Source: CAVSWN01 sp046728115
GTDB taxonomy: Bacteria; Acidobacteriota; Vicinamibacteria; Vicinamibacterales; CAVVIG01
Assembly (NCBI GenBank): GCA_046728115.1
Contig: JBKPDW010000158.1
Coordinates: 1 to 14,415 of the forward strand
Reading direction: 5' to 3'
Length of the DNA: 14,415 nucleotides
In this document: positions 5,970-13,160 of the stretch, piece after piece
How positions within the stretch are numbered: the first letter of the stretch is position 1
Layout: each line of letters begins with the position of its first letter
Program-made: the position numbers and the translations under genes
The notes under the pieces: generated by a model
Databases searched by the model: none
What the model was told of the DNA's origin: nothing
Seen by the model: the letters and a program-made list of their open reading frames with translations, nothing else

Positions 5970-6488
5970 TCAGCGCGCGGACGCCAGATACTTCTCGGGG
6001 TCCGCTTCGAAGGCTTCCGCGCAGGCGGAGCTGCAGAAGTAGTACGGGGTGCCCCGATGCGTTCGCGTTGGAGCGGCCGAACCCTGCGGCACGGGCATCC
6101 CGCAGACGAGATCGAAAGACGTCTCGCGCGGCCGTTCGCCGACGCCCCGCGCGAAGGGCGCGGTGTCCAGGATCGTCCGGATCGCGGAGATCTTGTCGCC
6201 GTCGAGGTGGAACCACGAGGCGGTGGGGATTACACCGACGGGATGGTCGACGAGAACGTCGTAGAAAATGCACACGTCCGGCCCGTCGACGAAGACCTTG
6301 CGCGACTCAACGCCCCTAATCACCCGGATCGCGTGCTCGCACGCGCTGAGGTAGGCGTCCGCGCCCGTGATCGTCGCGGCCGGAGCGGAGAACAAGAGGC
6401 TGTCGGCGAGATAGCGCCTGGCCGTCTGGCTCTCCCCGCGATGGAACGCGCCGAAATACCGCTCGACGATGTCTCTGGCGTCTGTCAT
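5970..6488 (-). CDS. SnoaL/NTF2-like protein fused to a YHS domain
   Basis: This 172-residue protein has two parts. Residues 1-115 follow the SnoaL/NTF2 cone fold: an IVERYFGAFHRGE helix, the YLADSLLFSAP strand, then VDGPDVCIFYDV and ASWFHLDGDKISAIRTI. Residues 126-168 are a YHS domain, DLVCGMPV...HRGTPYYFCSSACAEAFEADPEKYL, with C129, C152 and C156 in the positions that bind metal in YHS and TRASH domains. The NTF2 part often handles small hydrophobic ligands, while the YHS part suggests metal binding. The start is the ATG at 6486-6488, with GAGGAG (6498-6503) 9 bases upstream; the longer frame upstream lacks a ribosome site. A palindrome at 6528-6539 might be its operator. Function unknown. 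Confidence 0.85.
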   Translation of the reverse strand: MTDARDIVERYFGAFHRGESQTARRYLADSLLFSAPAATITGADAYLSACEHAIRVIRGVESRKVFVDGPDVCIFYDVLVDHPVGVIPTASWFHLDGDKISAIRTILDTAPFARGVGERPRETSFDLVCGMPVPQGSAAPTRTHRGTPYYFCSSACAEAFEADPEKYLASAR

Positions 6489-6527
6489 GTGCTCGCACTC
6501 CTCTGTCTCGCGACCATCGCCACCGAT

Positions 6528-6539
6528 CGCCCTAGGGCG
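6528..6539. promoter_or_regulatory. candidate operator palindrome upstream of the NTF2-YHS gene
   Basis: CGCCCTAGGGCG is a perfect 12-bp palindrome, flanked by GAT on the left and TGATC on the right, about 40 bp upstream of the NTF2-YHS start. No regulator gene lies beside it, so a regulatory role is only suggested by position. Confidence 0.3.
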
Positions 6540-6646
6540 TGATCGTCTCAAAGCGTCGCGCGCAGGTCGCGCGCTGGGCGCAGCAACGCGGTTTGTATGC
6601 ATGCGTCGTCATCAGCAAGCCGCTCAAGGTTCCGCTCGTGGGCAGG

Positions 6647-7284
6647 TCATCGAGGTGGGTTCGCCGAAGACCTCATCTGGACTTCTCGCGAGGCCATCCA
6701 GTTCCAGTCACGTAGCGTGCCCATTCTCGCTCGCGGGAGCATGCACGTTCGCTGGTCGAACACGAGCAGGGTTGTAAGAATTCCTCCGAGCATTGCCGTG
6801 GCTATCACGATGAGAGATTCGTCTAATCCAGGTTTGACCGTCATGAGAAGCACGATACCCGTGAAGACGGCGGTCCTCATCACGAATGACCCTGACAGGA
6901 TCGGATCGCGTCCGACATTGCCGTCACTGCTATGCCAGCCATCGTCATGACCGGTAGGGAGTCTCCGAAGACGCAAGATTCTCATGCGCTGGTCGGCACG
7001 CCTAGGGCCGTCGCCACAACGAGGCTGGCAAGACTCACGTTGATCCATGCCGCGGACCAGCCCCATACGGTTCGTACCAGGTACATGCCAGACGTTACGG
7101 TGAATGCAAAGGTGAGCGGAGTGAGGATTCGCAACAGCCGGAAGCCGTTCAGCGCGTCTCGCATCTGCGCTGCGCCGATGGCGCACCGAAGACGCAAGAG
7201 CAGCGCGCCCTCGATCGCGAGCGTGCCACTCACACCCATCGCAGAGATGACATTGATGAACAGCAAGAAAGAGCCGAGCGTCAT
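6647..7284 (-). pseudogene. small multi-helix membrane protein, split by a frameshift
   Basis: The first frame (7284 down to the stop at 6982) gives 100 residues with three hydrophobic helices, from MTLGSFLLFINVISAMG to INVSLASLVVATALGV. The second frame (ATG at 6985, down to 6647) continues with DPILSGSFVMRTAVFTGIVLLMTVKP and another helix near ATAMLGGILTTLLVF. In related uncharacterised membrane proteins (DUF2269-like as I know them) these are one polypeptide: helices, then R-R-M, then D-P-x-L...R-T-A-x-x-x-G-I-V-x-L-M-T-V-K-P. Here the first frame's TGA overlaps the second frame's ATG (ATGA), so one missing base explains the break. Reinitiation is the alternative. GAGGA precedes the ATG at 7284. 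The last about 36 residues look like non-native tail. Confidence 0.65.
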
Positions 7285-7419
7285 TGATTCCTCAATTGGC
7301 GCTGGGTATCAAGCGCGGCGCGCATTCATCGCGCCAGCGGCGCAGTTGTGAACGGGGGCAAATCGCGGCTCATGGAGAGCCTTCCATGAACCGCAGTATC
7401 GGAGATCGTCTAGACACGC

Positions 7420-7443
7420 TGCATCGGGTGATCGCCCGACGCG
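7420..7443. repeat. 24-nt hairpin repeat, copy 1 (downstream of the HD-GYP gene)
   Basis: TGCATCGGGTGATCGC followed by CCGACGCG. It differs at two positions from the copy at 9095-9118. GCATCGGG and CCCGACGC form an 8-bp stem around TGATCG; the one mismatch becomes a G-U pair when transcribed from the minus strand. It lies 16 bp past the stop of the minus-strand regulator gene. A second small hairpin (TCATGGA/TCCATGA, 7370-7389) is just beyond it. Confidence 0.7.
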
Positions 7444-7458
7444 GGTCAGGTGCACGAT

Positions 7459-9042
7459 CTATGGATTCAGCAATCGGTTGTCCACAGCAAAGATCGCGGC
7501 CGCTGCCCGAGTTGAGACGCCGATCTTGTCGTAGATGTGTTGGACGTGATGCCCCACCGTCTTTGGAGTGATGCCGAGCGACCTTGCCATTTCCCGATTT
7601 GAGCGACCATGCGCGATGAGCCGAAGGACCTCGATCTCGCGATCGGTGAGATTTCCCGGACGCGACGGCTTCGCCCGCCGCCAAGGCGCACCGGCGCCAG
7701 CCAGCACCGCCTCCACGGCCTGTGGGTCGAGCCGGCCGGCCGACACTTCCTTGCGCAACTCGCGGGCCGCGTCATCGAGCACGCGCGCGCGGCGATGTGG
7801 CCGCGGCTGCAGCATCGCCTGGCAGGCGTCGGCTGCTGCGAGAACCCGCATCCTGCTATCCAAGTCGGCCCTCCGACTGCCGCGGTGATAGCCAGAACCG
7901 TCGAGACGCTCGTGATGCGCGGCTGCGATCGTGCAGACTGGCTGAAGACATTCGCAACGGGCCAGGACGCGCTCTGTGTAGTAGACATGCAAGCGCACGC
8001 GTTCCCACTGATCGACGGAAAGCGGACCTTTCCACTCCCAGATGGCATTTGGCACGCCGCTCCGGCCAATGTCATGCACGAGAGCCGCTCGCCGTATGCA
8101 CGTCGTGTCAGCGGACCCAAGGCCAAGATGGTGTGCGGCCTTTTCGGCCAACTCTGCGACGCCGCGAGAGTGTCCGAGCGTAAAGGGCATTTTTGCATCG
8201 GCGAAATCAGCAAAGGCCGTGAGCGCTTCGTCGAGTCGTCCCTCCGGTACCCAGCGAGGGCCGCCCGGTTCACGACGTAACACTTCGCTCCAGATATCTT
8301 GAGTCTGGACGGGAGCCACAATCTCGGCATCGTGCTTCAAGAAGGTATCGACGACGCGCGGATCAAAGGCACGATCGCGGCGCCGCCGGAGCGCCTCACG
8401 TGTCTCCTCGAGCCCGCCTGTCCGCATGAGGACCTCGATGTCGCGAGCGACGACGGCGAGACGAATCGGCGCAGGTACCTCCTCTCCAGATCGTCCATCT
8501 GGGAAGCCGCGCCCGTCCCAACGTTCGAACGCATGGCGCAGGGCATCACAGACCGTCGGCCCAAGCCCAAGACGAGCAGCGAGGATCATCGCGACCTCGC
8601 AGTGCACGGCAGCGATCCGCGCACCGATGCCCGCGCGAGATTCGATGGCATCTCCAACGCGCGCCGACAGGTCACCGCGTACGCCAACCTCGGCCATGAA
8701 CCGTATCAGATGCGGCGCGATTTCTTCTGGCGCGTCGTTGCCGATGGCGACCATCAGTTGACGGAATCTCACGTCTTCGCCGGCGGCGAAGTCGATCAAC
8801 TCGTGAGACTCAGACGTACAGCCGACGAAACGCAGCAATGTCGTGTAGTACGTGTCCGCGAGTTGCCGCTCAGGAAGGCCGAGCGCGCGGCCAAGGCTGA
8901 TGGCGATCAGACACGTGCGCAGCGCGTGCGCCATCGGCTGGCCCAAGCCGAGGTCTGTGGCAAGGGAGAGGGCAGCAATCAGCTCGGCGAGACGTAGGCG
9001 GTCCGGGCCCGCTGATTCCATGGAACGATTGTAGCGTTGCAC
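7459..9042 (-). CDS. tandem HD-GYP phosphodiesterase-like protein with LuxR DNA-binding domain
   Basis: The 527 residues form three modules. Residues about 35-245 are a degenerate HD-GYP-like unit (LRHAFERWDGRGFPDG at 168-183, no HD pair). Residues about 285-440 are a fuller HD-GYP unit: H291, HD at 323-324 in VHDIGRSGVP, HH at 376-377, then DGSGYHRG at 381-388, with His replacing the Pro of GYP. Residues 463-520 are a LuxR/GerE helix-turn-helix (LTDREIEVLRLIAHGRSNREMARSLGITPKTVGHHVQHIYDKIGV). HD-GYP domains hydrolyse cyclic di-GMP; here the domain may instead sense a nucleotide and control DNA binding, which is inference. The GTG at 9040-9042 is chosen because AGAGGA sits 4 bases upstream; the ATG seven codons later has no ribosome site. 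Related fusions are known from actinobacteria. Confidence 0.9.
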   Translation of the reverse strand: MQRYNRSMESAGPDRLRLAELIAALSLATDLGLGQPMAHALRTCLIAISLGRALGLPERQLADTYYTTLLRFVGCTSESHELIDFAAGEDVRFRQLMVAIGNDAPEEIAPHLIRFMAEVGVRGDLSARVGDAIESRAGIGARIAAVHCEVAMILAARLGLGPTVCDALRHAFERWDGRGFPDGRSGEEVPAPIRLAVVARDIEVLMRTGGLEETREALRRRRDRAFDPRVVDTFLKHDAEIVAPVQTQDIWSEVLRREPGGPRWVPEGRLDEALTAFADFADAKMPFTLGHSRGVAELAEKAAHHLGLGSADTTCIRRAALVHDIGRSGVPNAIWEWKGPLSVDQWERVRLHVYYTERVLARCECLQPVCTIAAAHHERLDGSGYHRGSRRADLDSRMRVLAAADACQAMLQPRPHRRARVLDDAARELRKEVSAGRLDPQAVEAVLAGAGAPWRRAKPSRPGNLTDREIEVLRLIAHGRSNREMARSLGITPKTVGHHVQHIYDKIGVSTRAAAAIFAVDNRLLNP

Positions 9043-9094
9043 TTGTTCCTCTCATCGAGAACCACCTCATTTAGCGGCCCGCCTGTTTCGTGCG

Positions 9095-9118
9095 TGCATC
9101 GGGTGATCGCTCGATGCG
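9095..9118. repeat. 24-nt hairpin repeat, copy 2 (upstream of the HD-GYP gene)
   Basis: TGCATCGGGTGATCGC followed by TCGATGCG. GCATCGGG pairs with CTCGATGC around TGATCG, with one G-U pair on the plus strand. It lies about 55 bp upstream of the GTG start of the HD-GYP gene. The remaining intergenic sequence, 9043-9240, holds no gene that I can see. Confidence 0.7.
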
Positions 9119-9240
9119 CAGCGGTCATGCGTTCCTGATACTGCGGTCATGGAAGGCATGTTCCGCGGTGCCAAACGATGCGTGAACGTCGGTGACGGCG
9201 TGACACGTCGAGTGCTGACGGACGTTTGTAGAGAATTCGT

Positions 9241-9447
9241 CGCCACCCCGGACGCCATCGCGTGATCCACCTGCAGTTCCGGCGGTTCGCCGGGTGTCCC
9301 GCGTGCAATCTGCATCTGCGCGCATTCGCGCGCTACGGCGGGGAGCTCGCGGCGGCAGGCGTACGCGAAGTGGTCGTTTTTCACTCGAAGGCGGTCGAGC
9401 TGCTCCCCTACTACCACACCCAGCCGCCCTTTGCGGTCGTCGCAGAC
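9241..9447 (+). pseudogene. peroxiredoxin-like (AhpC/TSA) protein, internal fragment
   Basis: The frame reads VIHLQFRRFAGCPACNLHLRAFARY, then GVREVVVFHSKAVELLPYY and PPFAVVADQ. This is the central thioredoxin-fold segment of the peroxiredoxin-like family (AhpC/TSA_2), with the CPxC motif at the start of the active-site helix. An in-frame TAG lies just upstream (9223-9225 region) and the family sequence stops after VADQ. The remaining open frame to 9612 (NIPGQMDNQKQ...) is unrelated. The N-terminal substrate loop and the C-terminal half are lost. The GTG at 9262 could still start translation of a short product. The stretch 9448-9583 shows nothing recognisable. Confidence 0.7.
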
Positions 9448-9583
9448 CAGAACATCCCAGGTCAGATGGACAACCAAAAGCAGGAGAAACGCTCCCGCGC
9501 ATGCAAGCCCTTCCACAAGCTGGTGCCGACTCGTCGATTGCAAACTCGGCACGCGCGCTCCATGAAGAAGGTGAGGTCCGACA

Positions 9584-10129
9584 ATGAAGCATCAACACAT
9601 CAGCGCGATTAGGATAGTCATTACATCAATTCTTCTCGTCGTCAGCATGACATTGGCGGCGCAGGACCCGTTCACGCTCAAGGCTCCGAACGGCGTTGCG
9701 TTCTCGGAGTTCAAGGGGTACGAAGCGTGGGAGGTTATCGCACCGAGCAAGACCGACGACGCCCTGAAGGTGATCGTGGGGAATGCCACGATGGTCAAGG
9801 CGTTCAAGGAAGGCATTCCAGGCAATGGCCAGCCGGTTCCCGACGGCGCCGCGATGGCCAATATCGAGTGGGCCCAGCAGGACAATAGTGCGTCACCCTA
9901 TTCGGTCACCGTGCCAGGCGCGCTCAAGTCGGTGTCGTTCATGGTGAAGGACGCCAAGCGATTTCCCGACACGGATGGATGGGGGTACGTGCGGTTCGTC
10001 TACGACGGCGCAACTGGCTCGTTCAACGCTTCCGGCCGCGATAGCTCGTTTGGGAAGACGGTTTGTCACCAGTGTCACACGCGTGCGAAGGCGCGCGACT
10101 TCGTATTCACCGGCTACGCTCGAAGGTAG
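9584..10129 (+). CDS. secreted cytochrome P460 family protein
   Basis: This 181-residue protein has an N-terminal signal peptide (IRIVITSILLVVSMTLAA, cleavage likely near residue 26). A P460 domain follows, with GYEAWEVIAPSKTDDALKVIVGN, a conserved KAFKEGIPGNGQPVPDG loop, VSFMVKDAKRFPDTDGWGYVRF, and the c-type heme site CHQCH at 161-165. Well-studied P460 cytochromes oxidise hydroxylamine or bind nitric oxide in the periplasm through a heme cross-linked to lysine. Whether this one has the cross-link cannot be told from sequence alone, and many acidobacterial homologues have no known substrate. The frame is intact. GAGG 8 bases before the ATG is a good ribosome site. No electron-transfer partner gene is adjacent. 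Confidence 0.9.
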   Translation: MKHQHISAIRIVITSILLVVSMTLAAQDPFTLKAPNGVAFSEFKGYEAWEVIAPSKTDDALKVIVGNATMVKAFKEGIPGNGQPVPDGAAMANIEWAQQDNSASPYSVTVPGALKSVSFMVKDAKRFPDTDGWGYVRFVYDGATGSFNASGRDSSFGKTVCHQCHTRAKARDFVFTGYARR

Positions 10130-10131
10130 CC
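10112..10131. terminator. hairpin across the stop codon of the P460 gene
   Basis: GGCTAC (10112-10117) and GTAGCC (10126-10131) form a 6-bp stem with an 8-nt loop at the junction of two convergent genes. No T-run follows, so termination is only possible. Confidence 0.25.
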
Positions 10132-10141
10132 ACGTACGGAC

Positions 10142-11019
10142 TTACGAGTCAGGAGTACCCAGTTCCGCGCCTTCGATCGCGTAGCGGGCGTATCGGAAAT
10201 CTCGAATGCCGAGAAGCCTGTCGCCTTCCCACTCCAGGAGCACAAAGTACGACGGCGTGTTCGATGCATCGCGTGGATCATGCACCAGCGCCGCCGGCCG
10301 GCCCTCGAGCGAGCCGACGGCAAACTGCCAATCATTTGTGTGAGCGTAATTGTGCAGATAGGTGCCCACTTCGGTCCGCCCGTTCATGCGAGTCCGGCCG
10401 ACGAGCTCCAGCCGAACTTCGTCTGCGAGCATGTCGCGAATCCCGTCGAAGTCTCGACCGTTGAAACGGTCCACATACGCGGCAAGCAACGAGCGATGCG
10501 GATCCGACAGCACTGGAGGCGTCCGGTACTCGGGTTCGTCCGCGAGTTCGCGCAGGCGCGCGCGGCCGCGATGTAACGCGGCTTTCACGGCCGGAACGCT
10601 GATGTTCATGATTCCGCTGATCTCGCGCAGAGAGTACCCGAGCACGTCCATCAGGATGACGCTGCTCCGGTGCGCGACGGCAGCCGCATGAACGTCCGGA
10701 GGCTGGTGGCGGCAATCTGGCGGTCGCGCTGAATATTCACGGGGTCGGCAATCCTCTCGAGCTTTTCATCGGAGCCGGCAGCTTCGCGTCGCGCGCGGCG
10801 CCGCAGAAAATCCAGCGCGGCGTTATGAGCAAATACGGAACAGCCAACCCTCAGGATTGGCGATCGCGCCGGCCTCTCCAAACGCTTCGATCGCCTTCAC
10901 GAGCGCTTCCTGCACGACGTCTTCGCCATCGATCACCGACCCTGTGAAGCGGGCACAGTACCGATGGAGTTTCGGCCGTAATTCGACAGGAGGCGATCGA
11001 ATGATTCCCGACTCTCCAT
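10142..11019 (-). pseudogene. ECF RNA polymerase sigma factor with SnoaL-like C-terminal domain, three frameshifts
   Basis: Read across frames the protein is continuous. MESRESFDRLLSNY begins at 11019; then RPKLHRYCARFTGSVIDGEDVVQEALVKA and NPEGWLFRI; then AHNAALDFLRRRARREA and SLRTFMRLP; then VAHRSSVILMDVLGYSLREISGIM and VKAALHRGRARLREL. That gives sigma region 2 (with D-V-V-Q-E), a linker, region 4 (S-V-I-L-x-D-V-L-G-Y-S), and a SnoaL-like tail of about 110 residues. The breaks are one missing base near 10978, one extra T near 10831-10833, and one missing base near 10678. Each removes the frame for only one step and no residues are lost. The gene follows the 11075-11380 gene by 55 bp on the same strand. 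It is either a recent pseudogene or an intact gene with consensus errors. No anti-sigma gene is seen. Confidence 0.85.
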
Positions 11020-11074
11020 GCCTTCGTGGAGGTTCGCGCTCACGGTGCTGATCGGCTGGTGGTGTTCCAATCGA

Positions 11075-11380
11075 TCACTCGCTGAGCATCCGATAGTTGC
11101 CGATGACCACGGCGACGCTTGACCTCGGCGGATCGACGCACGGGTCTTCAATGCCGTTCTGAAATGATCGAAAGGCTTCGAGTCGAGGAATGGGGTTGCC
11201 GCGGTCCTCGCTGTCGACACCAACGAAATGGACGAACGTATGGTCAGCGAGCTTTAGCGCCAGATAGCGAACGCCCTCCGGCGATGTTGCGTGCAGTTCC
11301 TGAAACACGCTCTTGATCAGCCGTTCGTTTTCCTCCGCTCGCTCAACCTTCGTCTCATAACGTATCAGGGTTCGCTTCAT
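11075..11380 (-). CDS. conserved small protein next to the sigma factor (ABM-like fold suspected)
   Basis: This 101-residue protein starts MKRTLIRYETKVERAEENERLIKSVF, then GVRYLALKLADHTFVHFVGVD, then LEAFRSFQNGIEDPC and VAVVIGNYRML. The alternation of short strands with a long amphipathic helix (ERAEENERLIKSVFQEL), plus the F-V-H-F-V strand, suggests the dimeric alpha/beta barrel of the antibiotic biosynthesis monooxygenase-like group. I do not recognise a named family. The start is the ATG at 11378-11380, with GAGGAG 8 bases upstream; the nine extra upstream codons of the open frame are not needed. It precedes the ECF sigma gene on the same strand, so the two probably form an operon. I recall similar pairs from other soil bacteria, so it may be the sigma factor's partner or target. 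Confidence 0.7.
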   Translation of the reverse strand: MKRTLIRYETKVERAEENERLIKSVFQELHATSPEGVRYLALKLADHTFVHFVGVDSEDRGNPIPRLEAFRSFQNGIEDPCVDPPRSSVAVVIGNYRMLSE

Positions 11381-11468
11381 CTGCCTGCTCCTCGTCATGG
11401 GGTCCAATTACTCGCGGAGTTCGTCAGAGCCTGACCACCCGCGCGAGCAACACGAGAATTCCCGGTCT

Positions 11469-12712
11469 TCACCGAAATGAATGCACGCTCTCTGGATGAA
11501 GAAATCGCATGACATCGCGCGCGGATCGGATGGGGCGCGCGGTCGCCCACTTGAGTTTCAGGATCAACATGGTTTCATCTCGCATGCCGCGCGCTCGACG
11601 GAGCACGGCCTTGATGGTGGTGTTGATCGACTCGACCACTCCGAACCGGACCCGGTGATCGCAGTAGGCGGCGATCCCGTCGAGATGCGTGAACAGGAAC
11701 TCGCCCAACCGCTCCATCTCGGGCAGGCGCTGCCATCGGAGCGCATCGCACCAGCCGTTGAGGAAGTTCAACACCCCGATGCGGGTCTTGTACATCCAGA
11801 GCCGGTCGAGTTGTTCGCGGAGCACGTACGCCTTGAACAGCCGGCGGTTGGCGGCGAAGAGGGTCTGCAACTCGGCACGCTTGGAGCCGCGCAACGTCTT
11901 CCAGCGCCTCAGGAGCAACCAACGTTTGCCGCGGCCGTGCTCGCGCATTGCGGGCCCGGCCCGAAAGAATTCCTGACGCCGCATCTCATCGAGCGCGGCC
12001 GCGGCGTGTTGCAGGACATGGAACTTATCGAACACGGCCTCTGCGCGCGGCAATACCTCCGTCACGACGTTGAGATACGGTCGGTGCATGTCCAGGCAGA
12101 CTGCCTCGACGGCCGCGCGCTGCCGCGCGTCGCGTCGGTCGTTGAGCAACGTCTGCAGACTGTCTTCGCTGCGATCCCGTTGCAGGCCGATCACCTCCCC
12201 GCGCACCAGGTCGGAGAGGACCGTCCAGAACTGCTGCCCTTTCCCGCGCTGGATTTCATCGACGCCCAAATGCCGCGGCCGGTGTGTCGGCCGCGTCCGA
12301 TCCCACGCGTCGAGAAACGCGCGTTCCGCCCGGCGTGCCGTCCCCCAGCTCACAGCGTGGCGCACGGCGGCGTGACTTGTCGGCATCGATTGACAATCGA
12401 GCCCGATCCGCTGGCGGAAGCGTCGCGTCAACCGTGCGTGCGGATCGGCAAACCCACCCGCTCGGTGCGGATGCCGCAGTGTCGGCACCACAGCCGGCGC
12501 AGCGGATAGCGCAGCTCCACTGGACGCTCCGCCCACGGCAGGTCGTCCCAGGTGCGCACCTTCGCATCACGGACGCGTCCCGTCCGTTGTCCACACCCGG
12601 AACACACATAGCGCCGAATCCCGCGCCGCTCGATGGCGATCACCAACCGCCCGTCGTCGTCACACGTCAGCTTAACCACCCGATAGTCGGTCAGCCCCAG
12701 ATCCACGTACAA
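11469..12712 (-). CDS. ISL3-family transposase, two frames joined by a -1 shift
   Basis: The first frame (12712 to a TGA at 12428-12430) holds the zinc-binding N-terminus: CSGCGQRTG and CRHCGIRTE, within a DDGRLVIAIERRGIRRYVC context. The second frame, offset by -1 and entered near 12450, continues ADPHARLTRRF and gives the rest to 11469. Its DDE triad reads HLGVDEIQ (first Asp), CLDMHRPY (second Asp) and FGVVESINTTIKAVLRRARG (Glu). The HTH between them and the FDKFHVLQH helix are in place. At the junction the mRNA reads G GGU UUG, an X-XXY-YYZ slippery heptamer followed a few codons later by the zero-frame stop. The shift may thus be programmed or be a lost G. The start is TTG at 12712 or GTG at 12706. 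Confidence 0.85.
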
Positions 12713-12718
12713 TCACGC

Positions 12719-12798
12719 AGCGATCCCACCCTGTCCTCCCTAAGCTTCGCAACTCAGAGAGAACACCATCGGTCCTACCGATGGCCAGTGGGATCGCT
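12719..12798. promoter_or_regulatory. long inverted repeat in the transposase leader
   Basis: AGCGATCCCAC (12719-12729) and GTGGGATCGCT (12788-12798) are perfect 11-bp arms enclosing a second hairpin CCATCGG/CCGATGG (12766-12772 and 12778-12784). On the minus-strand mRNA the last arm contains GGTGGGATCGCT, the only purine-rich stretch near the transposase start. Transcripts entering from outside would carry both arms and could hide the ribosome site. This resembles the protection known for IS10 and IS50. The remaining 12799-12889 is non-coding IS sequence. Confidence 0.6.
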
Positions 12799-12902
12799 TC
12801 CGTCCTTGGCGTCCAGGCCGCCGAGCAGACCGCCCACCCATCAGCGGTCCGCGCAGGCGGCCGGGTTATCACGATGGCGTCAACTTCCATGCATTCACTT
12901 CG

Positions 12903-13160
12903 GTGAACAGCCTCATTTTCAATCTGTTCGGCATGGCTGATCTCGTTGTTGCAGTGGGATTGGGAACCATGACCAACCCGGGGCCCGCACAGGTCTTTCA
13001 GACAACGCCAACGTCAGAGCTGGCCACGCAGTTTCCGCTCGCGCTGGTGCCGGCATTCCTGGTGCCGCTCGCGTTCACGCTTCACGTGGTTTCGTTGTGG
13101 CAGCTGTTCGGTGGCACGTGGGTGCCTCGTCCACCCGCCTCATTCGTGCGGAGCCGATGA
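12903..13160 (+). pseudogene. membrane protein truncated at its 5' end by the ISL3 element
   Basis: The frame reads FNLFGMADLVVAVGLGTMTNPGPAQVF, then TSELATQFPLALVPAFLVPLAFTLHVVSLWQLFG, and ends at a TGA (13158-13160). It contains two hydrophobic segments. The GTG used as start (12903-12905) lies inside the IS inverted repeat, so the original N-terminus is missing and no matching piece is found left of the IS. The layout F-N-x-x-G-x-x-D-L...P-x-x-L-V-P-L-x-x-x-x-H is repeated in the next gene, so the two are probably paralogues. Its stop overlaps the start of that gene (ATGA), suggesting translational coupling. Function unknown. Confidence 0.65.

Larger units (their letters stand above)
11468..12907 (-). 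mobile_element. ISL3-family insertion sequence
   Basis: The terminal inverted repeats are TTCACCGAAATGAATGCA (11468-11485) and, at the other end, the reverse complement of TTCACCGAAGTGAATGCA (12890-12907): 18 bp with one mismatch. The pair may extend outward to GGTC/GGCTG. The element is about 1.44 kb and carries one transposase in two frames on the minus strand. The transposase stop codon lies within the left inverted repeat. No 8-bp target duplication is seen (flanks TCCCGGTC and CAGCCTCA), so one side has probably been rearranged since insertion. The right end abuts a beheaded membrane-protein gene. Confidence 0.88.

Noticed and set aside
5646..6542. A 298-codon plus-strand open frame
   Set aside because: It is arginine- and proline-rich, opposite the NTF2-YHS gene, has no domain, and is a GC-driven antisense frame.
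7609..8997. Long plus-strand frames opposite the HD-GYP/LuxR gene
   Set aside because: The minus strand has clear HD-GYP and LuxR motifs throughout; the plus-strand frames have no recognisable domain.
9067..9552. A minus-strand frame with a hydrophobic stretch (LACAGAFLLLLVVHLTW)
   Set aside because: It overlaps the peroxiredoxin fragment, has low-complexity flanks and no family resemblance; the single helix is likely chance.
11481..12509. A 342-codon plus-strand frame
   Set aside because: It is exactly opposite the ISL3 transposase, whose zinc and DDE motifs are unambiguous.
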